DNA from: Brevundimonas sp. UBA7534
GTDB taxonomy: Bacteria > Pseudomonadota > Alphaproteobacteria > Caulobacterales > Caulobacteraceae
Reading direction: 5' to 3'
Assembly (NCBI RefSeq): GCF_002479325.1
Contig: NZ_DLMO01000035.1
Location: 42,491 to 71,932, forward strand
DNA length: 29,442 nt
Below are positions 6,658-14,163 of this stretch, piece by piece. Numbering within the stretch: position 1 is the stretch's first letter; the number at the start of each line of letters is the position of its first letter. Made by a program: the position numbers and the translations under genes. The notes under the pieces were generated by a model. It saw nothing but the letters and a program-made list of their open reading frames with translations, did no database searches and was not told where the DNA came from.

Positions 6658-8688
6658 GTGCGTGTCTCGGCAACGATTCTGGCGTCTATTTTTGTCGCGA
6701 GTTCTGCATACGCGCAGTCCTCACAAGTCCTTCTAGGTCCCGCTCCCCCGTGGATTACGCCCTCGACGCCGATGTCCACTCCAGAAAACGTCAGCGGCCC
6801 GCTGTTCGTCCGTCGCCAAGATGTGGAAATTCACCTCAGCGACAAGGGGCTGGCGCGGTACCTCGGCTATCGCATCAAAATTCTGCAATCGAGCGCTCTG
6901 CAGTTTGGCAATATATCGATTGTCTGGAACCCAAGCTCCGATGCGCCCATCGTTCATGAAATCAAGCTGTTTCGCGATGACCAAGTCATCGATGTTCTCA
7001 AAGACTCATCCTTTGAAGTGCTCCGTCGCGAAGACCGGCTGGAAATGGCGGTCCTCGATGGAACGCTGACGGCGATCCTTCGCATCCCCGACCTGCGGGT
7101 GGGCGACGAACTAGAGGTGAGTCTAACCACTTTCGCGAACGACCTGACACTAGGCGAGAACCAATCCGGCCTTCTGGTCCTCACCCCAAGCCCGTCGCCC
7201 GGCCGGTACCGCCTGGGATTGAGTTGGGATCAGGGCCAGAAGCCCGACTTAAAGATGACCGAAGACATGGCCGCGGCGATGACGGCGGGGGAGCGCGCAA
7301 TCGATTTTCGCTTCGACAATCCGGCTGGCCTTTCGCCGCCGAAGGACGCGCCGGCGCGCTACCAGTGGCAACGCGTCGTGGAGTATACTGACTTCGCCGA
7401 CTGGGCGACCATTTCGCGGCATTTCGCGCCCCTCTACGAGAGAGCCGCAACGCTTGGCGCCAATTCCGCGATCAAGCATGAGGCCGACCGCATCGCTGCG
7501 GCGCAAACGACGCCTTTCGATCGCGCGAGCGCCGCATTGAAGCTGGTTCAGCAGGACGTGCGATACATCTATGTGGGCCTCGATGGCCAAAATCTGACAC
7601 CTGCCTCGGCCGATGAGACCTGGCAGCGCCGCTATGGCGACTGCAAGGGAAAGACCACGCTGCTGCTGGCGCTGCTTCGCGAGCTGGGAATCGAGGCGGA
7701 GGCTGTGCTTGTGAATGCAAGCGGCGCGGATGACGGCCTCGATCAGCGTTTGCCGGTCCCGCAATATTTCGATCATGTGCTTGTTCGCGCCCACATCGAA
7801 GGGACCGACTATTGGCTCGACGGCACGCTCCCGCCGGTGGCGGGGCCGAGCGCCCGCCCGGTGTTCCCCGTGAAATGGGTTCTGCCGCTCACCGAGCGAG
7901 GCAGCGACCTCCAGGAAATCGCATGGCGACCCGCGACCACGCCTGACGAAATAAACTTGTATGAGATCGACGCGCGCGCTGGCTTTGACGAGCCGGCGCG
8001 GGTCATATCGACCGAAATTGTTCGTGGTGTCGAGGGCCTGCAGAAGCAGGTGCAATTCTCCGCCGTATCGGCCGGACAGTTGTTGGATGTTTTTCGTCAG
8101 CGAGCCATCGGCGATTTCTGGCAGACCATAGACGATGTTCAGTGGCGCTATGATCAAGACGCAGGCGCCAGCATACTGACGATCAAGGGCACCAGGATGA
8201 TCGACTGGGATGAGGGCGGCCGTGGAGCGAAGTCGCTGACGCTTCCAGGCGGCGGATTCAATCCGCCCCAGCGACGCGTCCGGGCGGCGGATCAGGACCA
8301 GACTGCGCCTTTCTACACCGAGCCGAAATACACCTGCCACGTCACGACCGTACGACTGCCAAGCTCAACCCAGGCGAATCAGTGGTCGTCGAATTCGAGC
8401 TTCAGTACGCGATTGTTCGGGCGGAGTTACTACCGCGCATGGGCGCTGCGCGATGGCTCCATACGCATGGTCAGTGGGTCGCGGGTTGACCAGCCGGAAA
8501 TCGACGCAAGCACCGCGCGGCGTGACAACGAACGGATTGCTGCGTTCGACAACAGCATGGGCCGGATATCGTTCAATCCCTCAAGACGAAGGGCGGCTGT
8601 TGGCGACGGGGAGCCCGTTCCCGCCACCTACGACATCGACTGGACGGCTGACGACGTGCCGTGTCTGTCTCCAGCAGAAGGCGGTTAG
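6658..8688 (+). CDS. DUF3857 / transglutaminase-like secreted protein
   Basis: The product has about 676 aa. A signal peptide (RVSATILASIFVASSAYAQ) is followed by a DUF3857 beta-rich domain (about 35-240) and a transglutaminase-like core: Cys329 in RYGDCKGKTTLLLALL, His373 in YFDHVLV and Asp388 in YWLDGTL, so the Cys-His-Asp triad is complete. A further beta-rich region follows. Family members are exported and may remodel peptides or act as cysteine proteases; substrates are unknown. The GTG at 6658 is preferred because GGAAGGGG sits 7 nt before it and it gives a compact signal; the ATG at 6631 is the alternative. The first half is much more AT-rich than the neighbours (lines near 6900-7000 are about 43-48% GC by count), which suggests acquisition. 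It ends 2 nt from the convergent pheT stop. Confidence 0.85.
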   Translation: MRVSATILASIFVASSAYAQSSQVLLGPAPPWITPSTPMSTPENVSGPLFVRRQDVEIHLSDKGLARYLGYRIKILQSSALQFGNISIVWNPSSDAPIVHEIKLFRDDQVIDVLKDSSFEVLRREDRLEMAVLDGTLTAILRIPDLRVGDELEVSLTTFANDLTLGENQSGLLVLTPSPSPGRYRLGLSWDQGQKPDLKMTEDMAAAMTAGERAIDFRFDNPAGLSPPKDAPARYQWQRVVEYTDFADWATISRHFAPLYERAATLGANSAIKHEADRIAAAQTTPFDRASAALKLVQQDVRYIYVGLDGQNLTPASADETWQRRYGDCKGKTTLLLALLRELGIEAEAVLVNASGADDGLDQRLPVPQYFDHVLVRAHIEGTDYWLDGTLPPVAGPSARPVFPVKWVLPLTERGSDLQEIAWRPATTPDEINLYEIDARAGFDEPARVISTEIVRGVEGLQKQVQFSAVSAGQLLDVFRQRAIGDFWQTIDDVQWRYDQDAGASILTIKGTRMIDWDEGGRGAKSLTLPGGGFNPPQRRVRAADQDQTAPFYTEPKYTCHVTTVRLPSSTQANQWSSNSSFSTRLFGRSYYRAWALRDGSIRMVSGSRVDQPEIDASTARRDNERIAAFDNSMGRISFNPSRRRAAVGDGEPVPATYDIDWTADDVPCLSPAEGG

Positions 8689-8690
8689 CC

Positions 8691-11114
8691 TCACGCTCGC
8701 AGCCGTCCGCCCTGTTTCTCGACCGCCGCGACGACCTTGGCGGTCAGGGCCTCGATCTCGGCGTCGGTCAGGGTGGCCTGGCGGGGCTGGAGGACGACTT
8801 CCAGGGCGACGGACTTGAAGCCGTCGTCCACGCCCTTGCCGCGATAGACGTCGAAGACGCGCACCTCGGCGATCAGGGCCTTGTCGGCGCCGGCGGCCGC
8901 GCGGACCAGGTCGCCCACCGGCTTCAAGTCCTCGACCACGAAGGCGAAGTCGCGGGTCAGCGGCATCAGGGTCGCCAGGTCGGCCGGGCCGCGCGCCTTG
9001 GATCCCTTGCCGCGGGGTTCCGGCACGTTGTCCAGCACGATCTCGAAGGCCAGCATGGGGCCGTCGGCGTCCAGCGCCTTCAGCACGCGCGGATGCAGTT
9101 CGCCGAACTCGACGATGACGTTCTTCGGCCCCAGCTGCAGGCGGGCCGAACGGCCGGGGCGCCACCAGTCGCGGTTCGACCCCTGCGCCAGCTGCAGCGA
9201 GGCGACCGGCGCGCCGATCTCTTCCAGCAGGGTGGTCAGGTCGCCCTTCAGCGCGAACAGCGGGTCCTCGCCCGCCCCGGCCCAATGGCGCGCGGCGTGG
9301 GGCGCGACCAGGGCGGCGATGACGGTGCGCTGGTCCTTGGGCCCGTCGCCCAGATAGATGGGGCCGATCTCGAACAGGGCGGCGTCGGCGAAGCCGCGCG
9401 CGGCGTTCCTCGCCGCCGCCTGGATCAGGTTCGGCAGGGCCGAGGGCCGCATGCAGTCCAGGTCGGCCGCGATGGGGTTCTCCAGCACCAGCCTCTCATC
9501 CCCGCCGCCGAACAGGGCCGCGGTCGATTGCTTGGTGAAGGACCAGGTGACCGCCTCGGCGTAGCCCAGGGCCGCCAGGGCCCGGCGCGCGGTTCGCACG
9601 CGGGCCTGGCGCGCATTCAGCACCCCGCCGGCGGGGCGGGCGACGGCGGGCAGGGCCGTATCGGGCAGGCGGTCGAAGCCCTCGATGCGGGCGACCTCTT
9701 CCACCAGGTCGGCGGGGCCGTCCACGTCGCGGCGGAAGGACGGGGGGGTGACGATCCAGGGCTCCTTCTGGTCCGGCCCGCCTTGGGTGACCAAGAACCC
9801 CAGCTGGCCCAGGATGGTCCCGATGCGGTCGTCGGCCAGGTCCATGCCGGTCAGCCGCTTCACATGGGCCGGATCGAAGGCGATCGGCGCCGGATTGGCG
9901 GGCGGCTCGCCGACATAGACGATCTCGGACGGCTCGCCGCCGCACAGGTCCAGGATCAGGCGGGTCGCCAGCTCCAGCCCCGGCGTGACCGAGGCCGGAT
10001 CGACGCCGCGCGCGAACCGGTACTGGGCGTCGGAGTGGAGGGCGTGGACACGGCCGGTCTGGGCGATGACCAGCGGCTCGAACCAGGCGCTTTCCAGGAA
10101 GACGTCCGTGGTGTCGTCGTCGCAGCCGGTGGACTCGCCGCCCATGACGCCGCCCAGGCCGATGGGGCGCTCGCCCGCCGCGTCGGCGATGACGCAGTCG
10201 GCGGGCTGGACCGCGTAGGTCTTGCCGTCCAGGGCGATCAGATGTTCGGCCTCGCCGGTCTGGGCCGAGACCTGACCGGCGCGGACCACGATCTCGGCGC
10301 CTGACAGCTTGGCCAGGTCATAGACGTGCAGCGGGCGCGCGCGGTCGTAGGCGATCAGATTGGTGACGTCGACCAGCCGGTTGATGGGGCGCAGGCCGAT
10401 GGCGGTCAGGCGCTTCTGCAGCCAGGCCGGCGACGGGCCGTTGCTGACGCCCCGGATCACGCGGCCGGCGAAGACCGGGCACATCTCGGGCGCCTCGATC
10501 CGCACCGAGACGGGCGAGGGGAAGGCGCCGCGCACCACGGCGATGTCGAAATGCTTGAGCTTGCCGACGCCGGCGGCGGCCAGGTCGCGGGCGATGCCGG
10601 TCACGCCCAGCCAGTCGGGGCGGTTCGGGGTGACCTCGAAGTCGATGACCGGTTCGGCGCCGAACAGGCCGGCGACCGGGGTTCCGACCGGAATCTCGGG
10701 CGGCAGCTCCTGGATGCCGTCGCTGTCGTCGGCCAGCTCCAGCTCGGCGGCCGAGCACAGCATGCCGTTCGACACCACGCCGCGCACCGGCTTTTCGACC
10801 AGGGTCACGCCCAGGCCGGGCACATAGGCGCCGATCGGGGCGTAGATGGTGGTCAGGCCCGCGCGTGCGTTCGGCGCGCCGCAGACGATCTCCTTCATGC
10901 CGTCGACGGTGTCGACCTGGCAGACCTGCAGCCGGTCGGCGTTGGGATGACGCTCGGCCGAGACGATCCTGGCCACGGTGAAGGGCGCCAGCTTGGCGGC
11001 GGGGTCCAGAACCTCCTCGACCTCCAGCCCGGCCATGGTCATGGCTTCGGCGACCTGATGAACGTCCGCCTCGGTCTCGAGGTGGTCCTTGAGCCAGGAA
11101 AGGGTGAACTTCAT
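8691..11114 (-). CDS. pheT: Phenylalanine-tRNA ligase beta subunit
   Basis: The product has 807 aa, typical for bacterial PheT. Together with PheS it forms the (alpha-beta)2 enzyme that charges tRNA-Phe. The order of domains is as expected: MKFTLSWLKDHLETEADVHQ at the N-terminus, a tRNA-binding OB fold at about 40-150 (VARIVSAERHPNADRLQVCQ), the B3/B4 editing region in the middle (including GVMGGESTGCDDDTTDVFLE), B5, and a C-terminal anticodon-binding ferredoxin-like domain (PLTRDFAFVVEDLKPVGDLV, YRGKGVDDGFKSVALEV). The ATG overlaps the stop codon of the preceding small gene by 4 bp (ATGA), so translation is likely coupled. pheS lies further upstream, separated by two small genes rather than the usual direct junction. 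Confidence 0.98.
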   Translation of the reverse strand: MKFTLSWLKDHLETEADVHQVAEAMTMAGLEVEEVLDPAAKLAPFTVARIVSAERHPNADRLQVCQVDTVDGMKEIVCGAPNARAGLTTIYAPIGAYVPGLGVTLVEKPVRGVVSNGMLCSAAELELADDSDGIQELPPEIPVGTPVAGLFGAEPVIDFEVTPNRPDWLGVTGIARDLAAAGVGKLKHFDIAVVRGAFPSPVSVRIEAPEMCPVFAGRVIRGVSNGPSPAWLQKRLTAIGLRPINRLVDVTNLIAYDRARPLHVYDLAKLSGAEIVVRAGQVSAQTGEAEHLIALDGKTYAVQPADCVIADAAGERPIGLGGVMGGESTGCDDDTTDVFLESAWFEPLVIAQTGRVHALHSDAQYRFARGVDPASVTPGLELATRLILDLCGGEPSEIVYVGEPPANPAPIAFDPAHVKRLTGMDLADDRIGTILGQLGFLVTQGGPDQKEPWIVTPPSFRRDVDGPADLVEEVARIEGFDRLPDTALPAVARPAGGVLNARQARVRTARRALAALGYAEAVTWSFTKQSTAALFGGGDERLVLENPIAADLDCMRPSALPNLIQAAARNAARGFADAALFEIGPIYLGDGPKDQRTVIAALVAPHAARHWAGAGEDPLFALKGDLTTLLEEIGAPVASLQLAQGSNRDWWRPGRSARLQLGPKNVIVEFGELHPRVLKALDADGPMLAFEIVLDNVPEPRGKGSKARGPADLATLMPLTRDFAFVVEDLKPVGDLVRAAAGADKALIAEVRVFDVYRGKGVDDGFKSVALEVVLQPRQATLTDAEIEALTAKVVAAVEKQGGRLRA

Positions 11115-11503
11115 GCGGCCGGCCCTCCGACCGTGGCTTGAAACTGAGCCAGAAAATCGGGCGTCCCCGTAAACCCGACCATGAAGAAGGCGCTGTCGCG
11201 GAAGACGCAGTCCTTGAACGGCATCACGCCCACGACCTTCTGCGGACCGATCGGCGAGAGCAGAAGATTGCGTGTATCACCCCCCGCCTCACCCATGTTG
11301 CACCCGGAGAAACTGCATCCCGAAACAGGCAGAAGCACTGCGGGGCCTTCGAAACGGCACCGAACGAACGTCTTGCCTTCGATGATCGAAGACCCGGTCC
11401 TGGCATGTTCCGCGAACAACTGCGGCAACCAGATCGAGACATCTTCATAGACGGGGCCCGGGCCGATGAGGGTAAGGGCGGGGAGAGGCGAAGCCGTCAT
11501 CAT
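11111..11503 (-). CDS. Unknown 130-aa protein in the pheST operon (second paralogue, B)
   Basis: I do not recognise a named family. The 130-aa product aligns without gaps to its 130-aa neighbour (about 38% identity by hand count). Shared blocks are VYE (18-20), GKTFxxCRxxGPxVLL (43-58), FxGCxxG (65-71), GGD (74-76), LLLxP (80-84), and C-x-F ending in FFxxGFTG (99-113). Cys49, Cys68 and Cys99 are common to both. The regularly spaced C/F/G turns recall short pentapeptide-repeat-like beta-solenoids, but this is only a resemblance. There is no signal peptide or membrane segment. It overlaps paralogue A and pheT by 4 bp each. Sampled GC is near 62%, against about 75% sampled in pheT. The first of two consecutive ATGs is used. 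Confidence 0.8.
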   Translation of the reverse strand: MMTASPLPALTLIGPGPVYEDVSIWLPQLFAEHARTGSSIIEGKTFVRCRFEGPAVLLPVSGCSFSGCNMGEAGGDTRNLLLSPIGPQKVVGVMPFKDCVFRDSAFFMVGFTGTPDFLAQFQATVGGPAA

Positions 11504-11892
11504 TCGGCTCCGGCCGTCACGGCGGCTCGTATGTCTTGAAGGAACTGATCGGCGCCGGTGAAGCCTATGGCGAAGAAGTTGCAGGATTCGAAACGGCAGT
11601 TCCCCACGGGAATGGCGCCCGTAACGGTTCGCTGGCTAAGCGGCTGCAACAACAGACTGGCGACATCTCCGCCGGTGTCGCCGAAATGGCAGCCGTCGAA
11701 GGCGTTGCCGCCCAGAGCGAGCAGAACAGAAGGTCCGTCAATCCGGCAGTGTCTGAACGTTTTGCCCATGATCGCGGTCTTTCCCTTCGCCGCCGCCTGG
11801 CGGTACAGCAAGTAGAGCGGGATGATCATGCCTTCATAGACTTCACGGTCAGCCAAGTCGGCGGGGACGTGAGTCATCGGAAATTCGGTCAT
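11500..11892 (-). CDS. Unknown 130-aa protein in the pheST operon (first paralogue, A)
   Basis: No family is recognised. The product is 130 aa and collinear with paralogue B, sharing GKTFRHCR (43-50), GPSVLL (53-58), FDGCHFG (65-71), GGD (74-76) and FFAIGFTG (106-113), with Cys49, Cys68 and Cys99 conserved and an extra Cys104. The N-terminal 40 residues, with a MIIPLYLLYRQAA helix, differ most between the two. It starts 8 nt after pheS and overlaps paralogue B by 4 bp, so it is almost certainly co-transcribed with pheS and pheT. Whether it touches PheRS function, or merely rides in the operon, cannot be said from sequence. Sampled GC is about 63%, lower than the flanking synthetase genes. Confidence 0.8.
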   Translation of the reverse strand: MTEFPMTHVPADLADREVYEGMIIPLYLLYRQAAAKGKTAIMGKTFRHCRIDGPSVLLALGGNAFDGCHFGDTGGDVASLLLQPLSQRTVTGAIPVGNCRFESCNFFAIGFTGADQFLQDIRAAVTAGAE

Positions 11893-11900
11893 GAAAAGTC

Positions 11901-12977
11901 TCAGCTAAGACCTGAAGCAGGATTGGGGGCCGCAAAGGCCGAAAAGCCGTAGTGCGCCAGCCAGCGGGTGTCGGCGTCGAACATGGGGCGCAGGTCGGGG
12001 ATGCCGTACTTCAGCATGGCCAGGCGGTCGACGCCCATGCCGAAGGCGAAGCCCTGCCATTCGTTCGGGTCCAGGCCGCAGGCGGTCAGCACGTTCGGAT
12101 GGACCATGCCGCAGCCCAGGATCTCCAGCCAGTCGTCGCCGGTGTTGAACACCAGCTGGCCGCCGGACCGGTCGCAGCGGATGTCCATCTCGGCCGACGG
12201 CTCGGTGAAGGGGAAGTGGTGCGGCCGGAAGCGCGCCTGGACCTCGTCCAGTTCGAAGAAGCGGCCGATGAAGGTTTCCAGCGTCGTCTTCAGGTGGCCC
12301 ATGTGGACGTCGCGGTCGATCACCAGGCCTTCGATCTGGTGGAACATCGGCGTGTGGGTGGCGTCCGAATCCTTACGGAAGGTGCGGCCCGGCGCGATGA
12401 TGCGGATCGGCGGCTGCTGGCTCATCATGGTGCGGACCTGCACCGGGCTGGTGTGGGTGCGCAGCACCTTGCGCTCGCCCGTCTCGGGATCCGGCTTCAA
12501 GAAGAAGGTGTCGTGCATCTCCCGCGCCGGATGCTTGGGCGGGAAGTTCAGGGCGGTGAAGTTGTGGAAGTCGTCCTCGATGTCCGGGCCTTCGGCGACG
12601 GCGAAGCCCATCTCGGCGAAGATGGCGACCATCTCGTCCATCACCTGCATGGTCGGGTGGACCCCGCCCTTGCGACGCGGGCGCGACGGCAGGGTCAGGT
12701 CGATCCGCTCGGCCAGCAGGCGGGCGTCCAGTTCGGCGGCCTCCAGCTCGGCCTTGCGCGAGGCGATGGCGGCCGAGACGCGGTCGCGCAGGCCGTTGAT
12801 GAGCGGGCCCTGCTCGCGCCGCGCTTCGGGGCTGAGCGCGCCCATGCCTTTCAGCAGGCCGGAGACGGAGCCGGACTTGCCGAGGGCGGCGACGCGCACC
12901 TCCTCCACGGCGGCGACGCTCCGGGCCGAGCCGATGGCGTTGATCAGGTCGAGTTCGAGTTGGGCGAGATCGGTCAT
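11901..12977 (-). CDS. pheS: Phenylalanine-tRNA ligase alpha subunit
   Basis: The product has 358 aa. This is the catalytic subunit of PheRS, a class II synthetase. An N-terminal coiled coil (about 1-90) is followed by the class II core: GPDIEDDFHNFTALNFPPKH, motif 2 (GRTFRKDSDATHTPMFHQIE), GCGMVHPNVL, and motif 3 (GFAFGMGVDRLAMLKYGIPD). The ATG at 12977 gives MTDLAQLE; an in-frame GTG three codons upstream is less likely. It lies 48 nt downstream of the deacetylase gene on the same strand, with no terminator-like hairpin in between, so its promoter may be inside that gap or in the deacetylase gene. Downstream it leads into the two small paralogues, then pheT. Confidence 0.98.
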   Translation of the reverse strand: MTDLAQLELDLINAIGSARSVAAVEEVRVAALGKSGSVSGLLKGMGALSPEARREQGPLINGLRDRVSAAIASRKAELEAAELDARLLAERIDLTLPSRPRRKGGVHPTMQVMDEMVAIFAEMGFAVAEGPDIEDDFHNFTALNFPPKHPAREMHDTFFLKPDPETGERKVLRTHTSPVQVRTMMSQQPPIRIIAPGRTFRKDSDATHTPMFHQIEGLVIDRDVHMGHLKTTLETFIGRFFELDEVQARFRPHHFPFTEPSAEMDIRCDRSGGQLVFNTGDDWLEILGCGMVHPNVLTACGLDPNEWQGFAFGMGVDRLAMLKYGIPDLRPMFDADTRWLAHYGFSAFAAPNPASGLS

Positions 12978-13025
12978 TGGCGCCACGCCTTAGCGGGCGC
13001 GTGCGCGTTCGTCACCCTTGAAAGG

Positions 13026-14003
13026 TCAGGTTTCGGGGCCGGCGGCGAGGGCGGGCAGGTCGGCGGCCGGCGCCGCATAGGCCGCCTTGATCCAGCCGGG
13101 GGGCGCGGGTTCCCAACGGATCGTCTCGCCATCGGTGGCGCGCCAGCGATGCAGCCAGGAAACGCCTTTGGCGCGGACATAGGCGTCGGCGTGGTCGTAG
13201 ATCGGGTCCTGCAGGACCGTCTCCAGCGGCTCGAAGCGGTAGCCGCGCGCCAGGAACAGGGCGTGCACCTGCGGATACCAGTCCCGGTTCAGGCTGTTGG
13301 CGTGCAGCAGCAGGACCTGCGCCGGCTCGCGCCCGCCGGTGATTTCGGCGCTGTAGGGTTCGAAATGGTCCAGCACCGTCGCCATGTGGGCGACATAGGC
13401 CTGTCCGACCCGACGCATCAGATCGGCGTCGCCCAGCGTTTCGGCCTTGCGATAGACGTCGGCGAACATCCAGTCGTTGTTGTCGATCGTCACCGGCGCG
13501 ATGTCGTAGCCGCGCGCGGCCAGGCCCGCGGCGATGGCGTCGTGCTTGGCCGGGGTCTCGCCGGTGAAGAGATAGGGATGGCGGAACCAGTGCAGACGGC
13601 GGCCGCGCGCCCGGAGCGCCGCGCGCGTGATCGGGGCGCCGGCGTCGACGTCGGCCAGATAGGCCTCGGCGGTCGTCTGGTGGATGTCGATGTGATGGGC
13701 GGTGTGGTTTCCCAGGTCCAGACCCGCGGCCAGCCACAGATCCAGCAGCTTCGGCAGGGTCTCGGCGCGCACCGCAACGCAGACCTTGCCCTCGTTGACG
13801 AAGGCGACGGCGTGGGTGTCGAGCGGCGCCAGCATCGCCACGAAGGCCTTCGTCATTGCGGTCAGGGCCGCGGGATCGCACAGGGCCGCCGCGTCGGTCT
13901 GATAGGGCAGGTCGTCGAAGGTGACGGCCAGGCGCCGGTCCTGGGCCGCCGCGGGCAGGGCGAGCGCGACAGCGGCCAGGAGGGAAAGGGGGAGGGACTT
14001 CAT
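13026..14003 (-). CDS. Secreted polysaccharide deacetylase (NodB-type)
   Basis: The product has 325 aa. The signal peptide is MKSLPLSLLAAVALALPAAA with cleavage near AAQ (about 21). The NodB-homology metal site is complete: TFDD (Asp30/Asp31), NHTAHH (His100 and His104), then FRHPY (Arg141-Tyr144), IDNNDW and LLLHANS. Members remove acetyl groups from N-acetylated sugars of peptidoglycan, chitin-like polymers or exopolysaccharide, but the substrate cannot be told here. The ATG at 14003 has GGGAGGG close before it; an in-frame ATG at 14129 would hide the signal peptide and is rejected. It is divergent from the hybrid kinase gene and lies 48 nt upstream of pheS on the same strand. Confidence 0.88.
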   Translation of the reverse strand: MKSLPLSLLAAVALALPAAAQDRRLAVTFDDLPYQTDAAALCDPAALTAMTKAFVAMLAPLDTHAVAFVNEGKVCVAVRAETLPKLLDLWLAAGLDLGNHTAHHIDIHQTTAEAYLADVDAGAPITRAALRARGRRLHWFRHPYLFTGETPAKHDAIAAGLAARGYDIAPVTIDNNDWMFADVYRKAETLGDADLMRRVGQAYVAHMATVLDHFEPYSAEITGGREPAQVLLLHANSLNRDWYPQVHALFLARGYRFEPLETVLQDPIYDHADAYVRAKGVSWLHRWRATDGETIRWEPAPPGWIKAAYAAPAADLPALAAGPET

Positions 14004-14116
14004 GCGAACGACCCTAAGGCCGCGGAGCCGGAGAAGGAAATCGCTTCGGGATTTCGTCCGCTGCCTGACGATCTGTCGAAAACCCGCCGCGAAAGGTTCA
14101 CGAACGGCAAAGCCGG

Positions 14117-14131
14117 CGTTAAATTTCAACG
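14117..14131. promoter_or_regulatory. Near-palindrome and possible -10 element ahead of the hybrid kinase gene
   Basis: CGTTAAATTTCAACG is a 15-nt dyad with one mismatched pair, lying 33-47 nt before the kinase ATG in the divergent gap 14004-14163. GCTAGACG follows directly (14132-14139) and resembles the -10 of Caulobacter housekeeping promoters, but no good -35 is seen. It could be an operator over a promoter. Weak evidence. Confidence 0.25.
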
Positions 14132-14163
14132 GCTAGACGGCCCTTCGAACAGGGAGGGCCCGG

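Noticed and set aside
14004..14163. Possible tRNA or small RNA gene between the deacetylase and hybrid kinase genes
   Set aside because: No cloverleaf, no T-loop motif and no terminator; only a weak dyad and promoter-like patch are seen.
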